From positions 1,798,001-1,862,000 of the forward strand of contig JADNRZ010000006.1 of the NCBI GenBank assembly GCA_015501605.1: DNA of 64,000 nt, in the 5' to 3' direction. Position 1 is the first letter of the stretch, and each line of letters starts with the position of its first letter. This DNA is from Panaeolus papilionaceus (lineage: Eukaryota; Basidiomycota; Agaricomycetes; Agaricales). Made by a program: the position numbers and the translations under genes. The notes under the pieces were generated by a model. The model was given only the letters and a program-made list of their open reading frames with translations, was not told the origin of the DNA and did no database searches. Shown piece by piece: positions 11,886 to 23,478 of the stretch.

Positions 11886-13811
11886 ATGTCTTCTGGCTTG
11901 GTATCTGAAGCATCCACGGGGAGTTCCAGTACCGATCTATCGTTTTCTGAATCGGACATTGGCTTCACTCAACTTGACATGGACCTATATGTGGACAACG
12001 TCGCTTCCCAAGTGAATCAACACAACGCCGTATCAAGCAATACAGAGCAAGAGAATCGGATGCCGACCGCAATGGAGCGCGATCCTATATATTTCTGCGA
12101 AAATGTCGTGCTGGCGGTACGTCTTCGTTGATACTATACTAGATTTAAGGGAGACTAATTGGGATGTGGAGGCTGAGGACAGATTGTTTTGTGTTCCCAA
12201 AAGTGGCCTCGTGAATCACGGAACCTATTTCCATTCACTCTTTAGCAAACACGGTGTTCAATTACCCATTGCAGGTAGTTCAGAACAGCACCCCATCGTC
12301 CTTGGAGGAGTTTCCAAGATCCATCTACATAACTTTCTGAGAGTTATATATCCCTTGTACGTGTCTTTATTCCAAAAATCTTTAGTTGTCACTGATTCAA
12401 GTTGATTCATCTGGCTTTAGTTATGGTGTCGATGCACCTTTTGGCGACGAACATTGGATTGGTATCCTCGACTTGGCGACGAAATGGGGCTTTCAGGAGG
12501 TATGTTTTCGCATTTACACATCCCTTTCACAACACGAACTCACGCGTTGCACGCTCCTTCCTTCAGGTCCGGGAAACTGCTATCATGCATCTCGAGCACC
12601 TCTTCACTTCTGGTTCATCTCGTCGTGACCCGATTGTTGCCCTGTTTCTCTGCCAGAAATATGGCGTTCAAAAGTACATGAAGCAGCAGTTTGAAGCAAT
12701 CATTACCTCTATCAAGGCCCCTGAAAGCTCAGCGATGTTGGCTGCTGGCATCAGCACCGATACGGTGCTGGCGTTGAAGGATCTGAGGGACCGGTGGATG
12801 AGCGGCATGCTCTGGGGAGATAAAAGATCGGAGTTCTCGAATATTTTCCCTTGCAGGATGTCTGCGCGGAAGATCATCGAGGATCACTTTGCACCATTGG
12901 ATCCCCGACCGACGACGCAGAACGAAAAGGACCTTGACACGTGTTGGATCCAAGAGGAGGTGAAATGGCTAGAGGATGAAGTTAGGCGCATGAAGGAAGC
13001 GGAGAAGGATGAGGTTGCGGTGGGAGGGAGCGAAGAGATCAGAGAGACTGGAGACAGGCCTGACGAATGCATTCAGCCTGGTGAGGAGCTGGTGGACGAC
13101 AAAGGCTCTGGTGTAAGCACGACTGACGAGGGCCTCTTAGACGACACTGGGGCGCAAAATAAGAAGCTTATTCTTCTCCATTACAATAAGAATGTGGTTG
13201 CTGAGCTCATTGGAGGATTGAAGGAAAAGGGTGTTAATGAAGCAGATTCGGAAATGCAGTCGCTGAAGAGCGTAGCGGAAGAACATGACCGAAAGTTGCG
13301 AGAATACTGGGAAAAAGGTACGCCCACAGCTTCTATTTCAAAATTTCTTTCTGACATTGTAGTGCCACGTTTATGCCTGTCTGCAGTGACTGGTTTACCT
13401 ACGCCCCAAACCCAGAACGAGGCAGTGGGCGTTCATGCAACAAAACAGGTTGTTAATTTAGGTGGTTACGATGCGCAGGCCTCTCGCCAGAAAGTTGAGC
13501 AAACGATTCAGTACCAACTACACTCAGGTGCAAAATCTTTGGCTTTCTTCATCCGTCTTGGTAGGGGTAGCATCAACTCGCGAATACGATATTCTGTGAT
13601 TAAGAACACTCTGGATCGGTGAGCGAAAATCAGTCATTTATATTCACCCAATATTTTTCTTACAAAACCTTATTACCCCATTTCAACCAGATGTGCCTTG
13701 CCGCTCAGTTATAGTCACTCTGATAATGGCGTTGAAGTATACAAAGTTGAAGAAACTGAGAGTGAATTTGGAAGTTGGTTGGAAAGATTTAGGACATGCA
13801 ATAATCTTTGA
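11886..13811 (+). CDS. BTB/POZ-like protein, type A
   Basis: Six exons: 11886-12116, 12172-12356, 12421-12499, 12567-13317, 13387-13618, 13691-13811; 532 residues, the same length as the gene at 1212. N-terminus MSSGLVSEASTGSSSTDLSF, exon 1 end YFCENVVLA, BTB core DRLFCVPKSGLVNHGTYF and FLRVIYP. Exon 4 carries RDPIVALFLCQKYG, TDTVLALKDLRDRWMSGM and an acidic stretch with ECIQPGEEL. Exons 5-6 closely match those of the chimera at 3509 (YQLHSGAKSLAFFIRLG). Intron 4 is 69 bases, in frame and without a stop, as in the chimera. It pairs with the type C gene 600 bases downstream, and the pair recurs at 21297/25170. Confidence 0.8.
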
Positions 13812-14220
13812 GCGCCTGTAGTCCCAGATTCAGATACACTCTGACAGAGCATCCCGGACTTTTTTGAAAGATTATGGATGCTCTCTATGTGTATAAGTCT
13901 AGTATACTATGATTTGACCGGTCTATAGACCTCGATGCGCTGTCTCTTTTTGAACTCATGTTGTGTGTACTTTAGCAATGCATCACACTTAGCGATTGCT
14001 AAGTGATTCGAGTACCATGACTATCATGATGGCAATGACAGACGCAACCAACAACCTGTCCCATTGTTACTGTACTGCACCGTCGGACTACAGTCACGAA
14101 TCACCATCGGACGTATTCTTTTTTATCCTTTCCTTCTTGCTTCTCCCAACGCCCTCTAGAGTACCAATACCTGTACAAGGGTTTCAGTGCGTTCGACAAG
14201 TCAACACGGGGTCATTCAAT

Positions 14221-14230
14221 TAGACGCCCA
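14221..14230 (+). promoter_or_regulatory. Array element upstream of the gene at 14410
   Basis: TAGACGCCCA, then AGCACGTGTTGCGTCGT, 189 bases before the ATG. The gap 13812-14409 otherwise resembles the corresponding leader regions before 6126 and 25170. Confidence 0.6.
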
Positions 14231-14409
14231 AGCACGTGTTGCGTCGTAATTTCACTGCAATGTCAAAGTTGGGCCATATTCTAAATAAATAGAAGCACAT
14301 CGACATTAATCAACCTTCCTTCTTTTCTCTCTCGACCATCACGAGTTCAAATTTTCAAACCCTTTATATAAGGGTATCACAATCTCAGCACCTCGTCACG
14401 TACCAGTCG

Positions 14410-16461
14410 ATGCGCATTCGTGCCCCATCTGAGGTCTCTACACACTCCAGTCTCGAATTCTCAGATTCCGACATCGAAAGTATCAGCTCGCGGCTCAACA
14501 TGACTGAGGTTGCCAAATACATTCCGACTCCACTGACCTTCCCTACTGGGCTTCCTCAGATCAAAGATGAACCTTATGCTCCTTCAATTCCCCACGAGGT
14601 CGTCATCGACGAGCCAAAAACTGGGCCGATGGTTACATCCACCAGACACAGGGACGCCCTTCTTTATTGCGAGAATGTCGTTTTCAAGGTATGTGTAATC
14701 GCCTTTTGACCTATGATCGCGATTCAATGTTTATGATTCAATTATTGTGCTAGGTTGAGGACACGTTATTCTGCGTCCCTAAGCGTGGTCTGGTCAACGA
14801 AGGGGTCTATTTCAATAATCTGTTCAGCCTAGCGGCATCTGTCTCTGCAATTCTTCCTCCGCAAGGCAGCTCCGATGAGAATCCTTTCGTCCTGCACGGA
14901 GTTTCTGAGAACCACTTTCGGAATTTGTTGGGTTTGATGTACCCGTTGTTCGTCTTCCTTTCGCTTTGCCGTTTTGCATTGTACTAAATGATCCTTTTCT
15001 GATAATTTAGTTGTGGTGTAGCTAGCCCAAGCACCGACGAACAATGGCTAGGAATACTCCATCTCGCGACTAAGTGGAGCTTTGCCAATGTACGCTTATT
15101 TCGTCACTCCTCGTGTCGCTTGGACCTCATTGACACACTCAATGTTTTCCCTGTCGCCATATGATTACTTTTAGATTCGTGAAAATGCCCTAAAGCATCT
15201 TCGACACCTCTTCATATCTTCGCCAACATGCCCCGGTGACACTCCAGCTCAGAGACATGATCCCATCCAAGCTCTCGCCATCTGCCTGAAATACAACATC
15301 AGTCATTACATCGTCCATCAATTTGAGCTCATCATCACTTCAATCGCACCTCTCAAGCACAATGTGATGGTTGGCGCAGGGCTTGATGAAGCGACGATCC
15401 AGCTTATCACAGAGATGAGGGAGAGGTGGTTCTGTGGGAAGGTCTGGGGAGCATATGGCCACCAGACCCTCGCAGATGAAAAGATGGGCCTGTTTCCGAG
15501 CAGGGAGCCTGCGACGAAAATCATCAAGGATTCGCTCACCGCATGCATGTCAATACGGTCGTTCGATTGGATGGAATGCGGAGAAATCTACATTGATAGT
15601 CAGGATGTGTCCACGAGCGAGGAGGAGGGACGCCTTGCGGAAGAAGCAAGTGTTCTGCTGAAGCAGGAGCAGCAGATCTTGGAAAAACTGAACAAAGAGC
15701 GGGCCGAGGAGAAGGCGAGGGTTCGTCGTGAAAAAGAGGAAGCAAAGAGATGTGCGATGGAGGAAGAGCAAAAACGTTTGTGTGAGGAAATAAGACGATT
15801 CGAGCAGTATCAAAACGCACTGAGGGTCGTAGAGGAGGAGGAAGCAAGACGCGCAGTGGAAGAAGCAAGTAGAGGTTTCATGGAGGACTTGGGAGCAGAG
15901 GAAGCACAGAAAGACTATGCCATACAGGCGGAGGGAGAAATGATGGAAGAGGAAGAAAGACTCGCAATCGAGGCGGCCATTGAAGCAGAGATAATCAGGC
16001 TTGAAATGGAAGAAATCGAGAGAGCTGCGAGAGAGGAGGAGGAGAGGCGTGTAAGGGAGGAAGCGGAGAGAGCAGAGAGATATGAAAAAGCGCTGAAGGT
16101 TGTCAAGGAAGAGCAGGAGCGACATCAGAGGGAGGGAAAGGACATATTGGGGTGGTCTGCTCCAGGAAACTTTGGGGGATGTCCGGCAGGGGAGGAGATG
16201 GTCTCACCACCAGTATCACCGTCATGGGGATTGCCCCCATCGCAGTCGGCGGTACCAGCATCACCGCCATGGTGTTCGCCTCCATCGCTGTCGCTGCTAC
16301 CAGCATCGTCGCCATGGCCTTCACCCTCCATCGCCGTTGCCCCATCGCCATCGCCGCCACCGACTGTACAGGTAGAAATAAAAAAGATCCCAAAGGCAAA
16401 AAAAGTAAGTAAAGGCATAAGTACTCCCGCAGGTGATGCCAGTGCCTGTTTGGTATGTTAG
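14410..16461 (+). CDS. BTB/POZ-like protein, type C, with Pro-rich C-terminal extension
   Basis: Four exons: 14410-14688, 14754-14947, 15011-15089, 15175-16461; 612 residues. Exon 1 SLEFSDSDIESISSRLNM, BTB core VEDTLFCVPKRGLVNEGVYF, exon 3 DEQWLGILHLATKW. Exon 4: RHDPIQALAICLKYN, GLDEATIQLITEMRERWFCGKVWG, then a long Glu-rich coiled coil. At about residue 508 its paralogue at 25170 ends with TGA, but here the codon is AAG, so the frame continues about 105 residues through a Pro/Ser tail (EEMVSPPVSPSWGLPPSQSA) to a Lys-rich end. The tail DNA is a 45-base imperfect repeat that is open in more than one frame. Whether the tail is a gain here or a loss in the paralogue is unclear; the tail also survives in the relic at 8309. 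Confidence 0.77.
16210..16365 (+). repeat. Imperfect 45-base tandem repeat inside the tail of the gene at 14410
   Basis: About three units built around ACCGTCATGG / GCCATGG and CCATCGC words. A related shorter array is at 9097-9220 in the relic. The coding frame gives Pro/Ser; the +1-shifted frame gives a hydrophobic Ala/Ile/Val stretch; the - strand gives Gly/Asp. Confidence 0.6.
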
Positions 16462-16524
16462 ATAGTATTGAAAAAGATAAAAAGATAAAATACTTGAGTG
16501 GCAATGGTGTATATCCCTACGTTC

Positions 16525-16779
16525 ATGCCGAATCGTGTGAACTGCTTATTAAATTGAGTCGAACATGGTTGAATACGACGTTGATGATCTTGACTCCATA
16601 TCTGACGAGTCGCTCCAAAGGCAGTTAGATTTCCCTTTCAGATTGATTCGAAATAGAATCAGTACTTAGGTATTTTCGATGCACACAATGCGTAGTTCAA
16701 GGCACCCCTGATTGCGGAACAAAGGTTCAGCTGTGCTCCCAGGCGCGGTGATAAGTAAACTGCTTGGAGTAGACGCCTG
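16525..16779 (+). promoter_or_regulatory. Type B upstream block with array element
   Basis: The stretch 16525-16760 resembles 35415-35645, which lies before another type B gene (shared words such as GAACTGCTTATT and GCGGAACAAAGG). It ends in the element variant TAGACGCCTG at 16770-16779, 210 bases before the ATG at 16980, followed by AAAGCAGACCTCATGG. No coding frame is shared between the two blocks, so I treat them as promoter or relic DNA. Confidence 0.5.
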
Positions 16780-16979
16780 CATCATCACAAAGCAGACCTC
16801 ATGGCTTTAGTGCGACAGACGGACATCGTGGAAGCACTTTCTTGGGGACAACACTATTCTTCCTTCCTTCCTTCTAATTCATCTCCTTGTCCAACCCCTG
16901 TCCCCGTCCCTTGAGACCAGCCAGACAAAGCCAACTCTAGCGCCACCGAACAGCCCACCGCTTCAGCCTGTGAATTCCT

Positions 16980-18982
16980 ATGAGCCTTGCCTTCGTCTCC
17001 GAAACATCAACCAGAAGATCGAGTCTCGACTTGACGCATTCTGATATCAGCCCCAGCCAATTCGACATGCAGATTGACTCAGCTCTGGATGTTGATGTAA
17101 AGCCAAACACAGATGCTGAAGCAGCGACAGAGGACGAAAGAGACTCTCTTTATTTCTGCGAGAATATTGTGCTTAAGGTATGTTGACCTTCTCATCCATT
17201 CGTAGCTTGTCTGGATTCGCTAACGATTTCAAGGCAGAAGATAGGATATTTTCCGTCCCAAGGAGTGGGCTCATCGAACATGGGACATATTTTCAGTCAC
17301 TTTTAAACGCAAGCCAAGAGATCACCAATGGTAGCTTTTCCGATGCTGGGAGCTCAGAGAAGCATCCAATCGTCCTGGATGGTGTCTCAAAGATTCACTT
17401 CCACAATTTCCTCAGGATTATTTATCCCTTGTGTGTAGTTCATCGTCTTCATGTCTCGTCTAGATGCTGACATTATCTATTTTAGCCGTGGTATTGATCC
17501 TCCGTCTGGGGATGAACATTGGCTGGGTATTCTGGACCTTGCTACAAAATGGGGTTTCCATGAGGTATGCTGCACCATTCGTGTTAATGCTCAGAGCATC
17601 ATATCTTACATCCTGTCGTAGATCAAAGAAACTGCGCTCACGCGCCTTGAACACATCTTCAATTCATCCTCTCACGAGCGCGACCCTGTCCGCGCCCTTT
17701 ACCTGTGCCAGAAATACAATATCAGCCAACACATCAAGCACCAATACGAGACCATCATCACCTCCATTACCCCCCTTGACCGCCCTGCCATGCTCGCTGG
17801 CGGCATTGACGAGGAAACCGTCCTCCACTTGATGCAGCTTAGGGAAAAGTGGTTCTGTGGCTTGGTGTGGGGCGAGAAAGGGAGCAAGACGGGCTTTGGG
17901 GGTCTTCTTCCTTGCAGGGTTTCTGCTCGGAAGATTGTCGAGGACCATTTCTCCGGTTCTGGCTCCGTCGTGCAGGATAATGCTGTGGAGGATACCCGAA
18001 TCAGGGAGGAGGTCTCTCGTTTGAGTGCTACTGTGAATCACCTAGAGGAGATGGAGAGCGTGTTGATTGAGGCGGATCGGGAGAAGAGGCTTGCGGAAGC
18101 GAAGGCAGAGGTCGAGCAGCGTGCAGAGGAGGAGGCAGAGGGGAAGAGGGCAGAGGAGGAGGAAATGGTTATGACGAAGGAAGCGGGAGCATCAGGGTTG
18201 CGTGAGGGTTTTGTTCAGGCCAACGACGATGAAATGCTGCCCCCAGCAGTAGCTGATGATGATTTGAGCGATATACAATCCATCGCCAGCGACATGAGTA
18301 CTGCTCCATCTCCCACAGTTGGACATCGCGTCCAACGGCTCATTGTACTTCATGCGCAGAAATACGAGATTTTTCAGAAGGTTAGAGAGATGGAAGCCAA
18401 TGGAGTGGATAGCAACAACCCGAGGATGAAAAAATTGAGGAGTGTCATGCAAACATATGAGCGGAAGATTCAGAGGCACTGGGAACGTGGTGAGTGACAG
18501 AATCACAAGTTTTGACCATTTTTAACCTCCACATGTCTACAAAAGGGACAGAACAGTTATCATTCACCGACATGGATTTCAAACCTGGCCCAATTTCCTT
18601 GGGATCTACAGGCAAACAGGGATCCCGCGAGAAGATCAAAGAAACGCTCGAGAGCCTGCTGGGCCCTTATGTTCAATCGCTCACCTTCAGTGTTCAGATC
18701 GGAGGCAATAATAGCACTTTACGGAAAAAACAGATGCAGGCCTGGTTGGATACGAGAGAACGGTGGGTCCAGAATTATTGACTTTGAAAAAAACCACCCT
18801 CTGACAGGCTCAATCGCCCTAGCTACACCTTTCTGCCCTACTCGACGGAAGACAAGAACCGCAGGTGGGCTAATGTCAATATTCCAGCAGACAAATTTGG
18901 AGAATGGTTATCCGCGGCCAGACGATCAATCCAGACGAAACAGGTTCCAGTGGAACCAGAGTTGGATGATCCTTTGGCATGA
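16980..18982 (+). CDS. BTB/POZ-like protein, type B
   Basis: Six exons: 16980-17177, 17234-17430, 17486-17564, 17622-18489, 18546-18762, 18823-18982; 572 residues. Exon 1 MSLAFVSETSTRRSSLDLTH ends YFCENIVLK. BTB core: DRIFSVPRSGLIEHGTYF, HPIVLDGVSKIHFHNFLRIIYP. Exon 3 GDEHWLGILDLATKW. Exon 4: RDPVRALYLCQKYN, MLAGGIDEETVLHLMQLREKW, then a Glu/Arg coiled coil and a second helix with LIVLHAQKYEIFQK. Exons 5-6: KIKETLESLLGPYVQSLTF and DKFGEWLSAARRS. For the last intron I chose the acceptor at 18822 rather than 18807, because it gives RYTFLPY, which matches RYAF/KYAF in paralogues. Confidence 0.78.
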
Positions 18983-19195
18983 TATTCAGGATTGAGTTCG
19001 ATAATCCCTGTTGCTTGTCTTTCCGTGTTCTCGTTCCCCACATATCAATATAGCTTTCCATTCTTTGTGCATCCATTCTTCCCCGTTTCTTCATAACTTG
19101 TTAAAGTCACTTGTTCATCGGACATGATATGTGTACGTATGATTATGCACACTACTTCACCGCTCAAATGTTTAAAATGAACTCATGTGCAACAG

Positions 19196-20830
19196 TGGGG
19201 TCTGTGCACATCGAAAGGACGACCAATGGCTTGGAATCCTCCACCTGACAACAGAATGGAACTGCATTAGTGTAAGTCAATCCGAGTCGGCTTGTCTCTA
19301 TCCGAAACACACTCTAACATGTGCACAGATCCGTGATATAGCTCTCACCCACCTCGAACATCTTTTCCGATCCTGCGATCCTACTACTTCAAGCACATCT
19401 CACAACCCATGCGGGCTTTAGTTCTTTGTATCAGATACAGGATGGGCCGATACGTCATTCTCCAGCTCGAAGCGATCGTCACCTCTATCAGACCTCTCAG
19501 TGGAAGCACAATGATAGCAAGTGGAATCGACATAGTCACGATCTTGTCAATCATGCAGATGCGTGAGCAGTGGCACTGTGGGATGAGGCGGGCAGGGCAT
19601 AAGCGAAGATGGTCGCTTGTTTCCGACGCGGTTGTCAGCGAGAATTATCATTGAGCGCTACCTCAGTGCAGATTCAAGGTTCGCTGGGAGGATCACGTTG
19701 ACGCACCTAACTTGGTTCTCCTGGAGAGGAGGGGAAGCTGATAGGAAGAGAGAGGGCGAACGGCTTGAAGCCTTGGCAAAGGAATTGGAAACAGAGGAAT
19801 TACAAGTCATCTCTGCACCAAAAGTTGACGTTACTCAAGTGTCTCACGAGGTGGTAGCATCAAAAGGCATAGAAAGGGAGGAGGAGGACGCCAAAAGATT
19901 GGAGCACGATAAAGAGGTATAACCCAAAGCTGGGAGACCGGAAAAAGAGGCAACGAAGGAAGAAAGGAAGGCGATCAAGCGAGGAAGGGCGAGGGCGAGG
20001 GCGGTGATGAGCCTCGTGTCCACATACCTTCCTTTTCGCGATTTTGGACGATTTCAGTGACCCATCGCACACCTGCATACGCCACGGTATCAGGATCGCC
20101 CTCATGCACGCAATGTGCCACGCCCACCACATATTCCCACATCTTATTGCGTTTCGTAACGCACTCATCCGACCGTCAGCCACCACATCTAATCAAAATA
20201 CCTATTCTATGTTTCTCTTCTTGTTTCATTTTTTTTAATTCAGTGTTCTTGTGCTTTTCTCTTCGCTTTTTTCATTCATTTCTTGTCATTTAACGTCTCT
20301 TTCTCTTTTTGTAGATGTTCATTTGGTATACTACTCATCAACTTTATGCTAGCTTACTTTGAACCATTTTTTACTCCCCAGCTTTTTGTATGTGAGCTTC
20401 ATTTCGTCTTATCAGCGTCACCAGCCATCTTCTGGTCCAGTTTCAATCGTATTTCGTTGACTCTCAGTCTCCGGCGCCGCCAGTCGAATCTGGTTTAATC
20501 CTTCGTCATATTTCGTCTCCCAGTCATCTCCCAGTAGTTTTACGTAGCCACCGTCGTTGGCTTTCATATCCAGTCGCCGCCACCGTCGGTTTTCACCTCA
20601 GTCAGTCCCAGTCTTCGTTCTTACCGCTCCCAGTCTAGTGTTGCCGTCGTCGACGTTTTCTTCAGTCTTAGTCGTCGCCGCTCTCGTTTATGGCCTAGTT
20701 TCGTCCCTCAGCGCCACCGTCGCCGCCCTGAACCTCTTTTCATTGTCTTTGAGGGGGAGAGACTCCTCTTCGAGCAGAAACGCAGAGAGCAGGAAGTATG
20801 GCTTCGGAAATAGCAGTTACCAATTTCAAA
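19196..20830 (+). pseudogene. Broken type D gene, second block copy
   Basis: Only exons 3 and 4 remain; exons 1-2 are missing and the upstream gap is just 213 bases. Exon 3 reads DDQWLGILHLTTEW with its GTAAGT donor. Exon 4 starts IRDIALTHLEHLF and stops at TAG near 19420, then continues after frameshifts (MREQWHCGM, then RLSARIIIERYLSADSRFAG). Coding similarity ends near 20004 at the pyrimidine-rich insertion, and a short piece of coiled coil (FEQKRREQEVWLRK) remains at about 20780-20812. It is the sister of the relic at 9368 and carries the same insertion, so that insertion predates the block duplication. Confidence 0.65.
20005..20755 (+). repeat. Pyrimidine-rich insertion, copy 2
   Basis: Second copy of the insertion described at 10398-11120, with scattered small indels. 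Same left junction (after a GCGAGGGC-like coiled-coil codon run) and same right junction (before AGGGGGAGAG). Confidence 0.45.
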
Positions 20831-21054
20831 TCAGTACATTGCGAAGTTGTGTTTCTAGCGAGACTCGGATGTGGTCAAGTTTCAATTGAAACAATGGCAT
20901 TCTACGATCCTGAATTTCTTCTTTATTTTATTTCACCATGACCCATCGCCAGCTTGAACAAATGTGCCTTTCAAGTAGATGCTGTTCCCTTGTCCCATCA
21001 TAGTGCACATCCTATTTCCTATTGAGAACATATCATGGGATTCAGAACTCAAAG

Positions 21055-21064
21055 TAGGCGCCCG
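21055..21064 (+). promoter_or_regulatory. Array element upstream of the gene at 21297
   Basis: TAGGCGCCCG, 242 bases before the ATG, with ACGCCTCATG following; spacing is identical to the copy at 11644. The rest of 20831-21296 holds no gene. Confidence 0.55.
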
Positions 21065-21296
21065 CGTAATCGAAACGCCTCATGTCATCCATAGATGCCG
21101 GTGGCGCGGTGGCAGCGTGTGGGACTGGATCAAAGCTCCCATCAACACCAAATACCTCGTTGCTTCACTCCTTCTTCCATTTCATCCATCTACTTGGACA
21201 GAACCAGCATATCCTTGACAAATTATTGCTTCATTCCAGTCGTTCAACATACAACATCCGAGCATCAGTTAGCCTACCATTGTAACATCCCTCCCC

Positions 21297-23240
21297 ATGT
21301 CCTCTGGCTTGGTATCCGAAGCATCCACAAGGAGTTCCAGTACCGATATATCATTTTCTGATTCGGACATTGGCTTCACTCAACTTGACTTGGACCTAAA
21401 TGTGGACAACGTCGCTTCCCAACTGAATCAACACAACATTGCATCAAGCAATACAGAGCAAGAGAACCAGATGACGACCCCAATGGAACACGATCCTATA
21501 TATTTCTGCGAAAATGTCGTGCTAGCGGTACATCTTCCATGGTACTAGGTTCAATTCGAGGGACTAATTGGGATGTGGAGGCTGAAGACAGATTATTTTG
21601 CGTTCCCAAAGGCGGCCTCGCCAATCACGGAACCTATTTCCAATCACTCTTCAGCAGACACGGCTCCCAATTACCCCTCGCAGGTAGTTCAGAACAGCAC
21701 CCCATCGTCCTTGAAGGAGTTTCAAAGATCCATCTACACAACTTTCTGAGAGTGATATATCCCTTGTAAGTGTCTTTATTCCTAAAATCTTCACAGTTGT
21801 CACTGATTCAAGTTGATTCATCTGGCTTTAGTTATGGTGTCGATGTGCCATTTGGCGACGAACATTGGATTGGAATCCTCAACCTTGCGACGAAGTGGGG
21901 CTTCCAAGAGGTGTGTTCTCACATTTAAAAATCGCTTTCACAACACGAGCTCACACATTTCACGCATCCCCATTCAGGTCCGGGAAACTGCTATCACACA
22001 TCTCGAGCACCTCTTCACTTCTGGTTCGTCTCGTCGTGACCCGATTGTTGCCCTTTTTCTTTGCCAAAAATATGGCGTGCAAAAGTACATGAAGCAGCAG
22101 TTCGAGGCCATCATTACCTCTATCAAGGCCCATGAAAGCTCGGCGATGTTGGCTGCCGGTATCAACACCGATACGGTGCTGGAGTTGAAGGATCTGAGGG
22201 ACCGGTGGATGAGCGGCATGCTCTGGGGAGATAAAGGATCTGGATTCTCCGATATTTTCCCTCGCAAATTGTCTGCGCGGAGGATTGTTGAAGATCATTT
22301 TGCTGGATTGGATCCCCGACCGATGGCGCAGGATGAGAAGGATCTTGATGTGTGTTGGATCCAAGACGAGGCGAAACAGCTAGAAGACGAAGTCAGGTGC
22401 ATGAAGGAAGCTGAGAAGGACGAGGTTGGGGTGGGAGGGAACGAAGAGATCGGAGAGACGGGAGACAGGCCTGACGAATGCGTTCAGCCTGGTGAGGAGC
22501 TGGTGGACGAAAAAGGCTCTGGTGCAAGCACAACTGACGAGAACATCCCTGTCGACATCGGGGCACAAAATAAGAAGCTCATTCTTCTCCATCACGATAA
22601 GTATGCAGTCGCTGAGCTAATTGAGGAATTGAGGGAAAAGGGTGTTAATGAAGCAGATTTGGAAATGCAGTCGCTGAAGCGCCTAGCAGAAGATAACGAC
22701 CGAAAGTTACAGGAGTACTGGGAAAAGGGTACGCTCATGGTTTCTATTTCTAAATTTCCTTCCTGACATTATAATGCAACGTTTACGTCTATTCACAGTG
22801 ACTGGTTTGCCGGCGTCTCAAACCCAGAACGACGCGACAGGTGGTCATGCAGCACACTGGCAACAGGTTGTTCTTGATTTGGGTGGTTACGATGCACAGG
22901 CCTCTCGCCAGAAAGTCGAGCAAATGATCCAGTCCCAATTGCACCCAAGTGCAAAATCTGTGGCTTTCTCCATCCGTCGTGGTAAGGGTACCATCAACTT
23001 GCAAATCCGAAGTTCTGTGATCAAGGACACTCTGAATCGGTGAGTGGAAATAACTGATTACATTCACTCAATATCTTTCTTAAAAAGAAACTTTTTTACT
23101 CCCTTTTGACCAGATATGCCTTGCAGTGGTGGTTCGATGATACCTATGATGAAACTGGTGTTCTCATATACAAAATCGATGTAACTCAGGGAAATTTTGG
23201 AAGATGGTTGGAAAGATTCAGGACAGACAATAATCTTTGA
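21297..23240 (+). CDS. BTB/POZ-like protein, type A
   Basis: Six exons: 21297-21527, 21581-21765, 21832-21910, 21978-22728, 22799-23039, 23114-23240; 537 residues. N-terminus MSSGLVSEASTRSSSTDISF; exon 1 end YFCENVVLA; BTB core DRLFCVPKGGLANHGTYFQS and FLRVIYP; exon 3 FGDEHWIGILNLATKW. Exon 4: RDPIVALFLCQKYG, WMSGMLWGDKGSGFSDIFP, acidic ECVQPGEEL. Exon 5 is nine bases longer than in the other type A copies (an extra AHWQQ-type insert before VLDLGGYDAQ), and exon 6 carries a longer loop (WWFDDTYDETG) before FGRWLERFR. Intron 1 uses a weaker GTACAT donor, shared only with the gene at 50798, its closest relative by exon 1 sequence. Confidence 0.78.
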
Positions 23241-23429
23241 GTGTTTGTTGTCCCAGATTCAGATACGCTCTGGCGGAGTGTCTCAGACTTGTTGATGGTT
23301 AGGGATGCTGTCTATGCATATGAGTCTAAATACTACTTAATGTGTCCCTAGACCTCGACATGCTGTCTTGCGTTATTTGTACATTGTAATTTTACATGTA
23401 ACTTTTTGTGTCTTCTTAAGGCCTTTCAT

Positions 23430-23478
23430 TATGGTGCGCCATCTGTTCGAAAAACATTTCGAGTCCCGGATCCTTGAA
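23430..23478 (+). repeat. Left terminal inverted repeat of the transposon
   Basis: 49 bases; differs from the reverse complement of 24662-24710 at one position (CGAGTCC versus CAAGTCC). Confidence 0.88.

Noticed and set aside
15550..16125. 191-codon open frame on the - strand
   Set aside because: Shadow of the coiled coil of the gene at 14410.
18763..18807. 45-base version of the last intron in the gene at 16980
   Set aside because: In frame, but it would insert residues before the conserved aromatic YTFLPY start; the acceptor at 18822 fits the paralogues.
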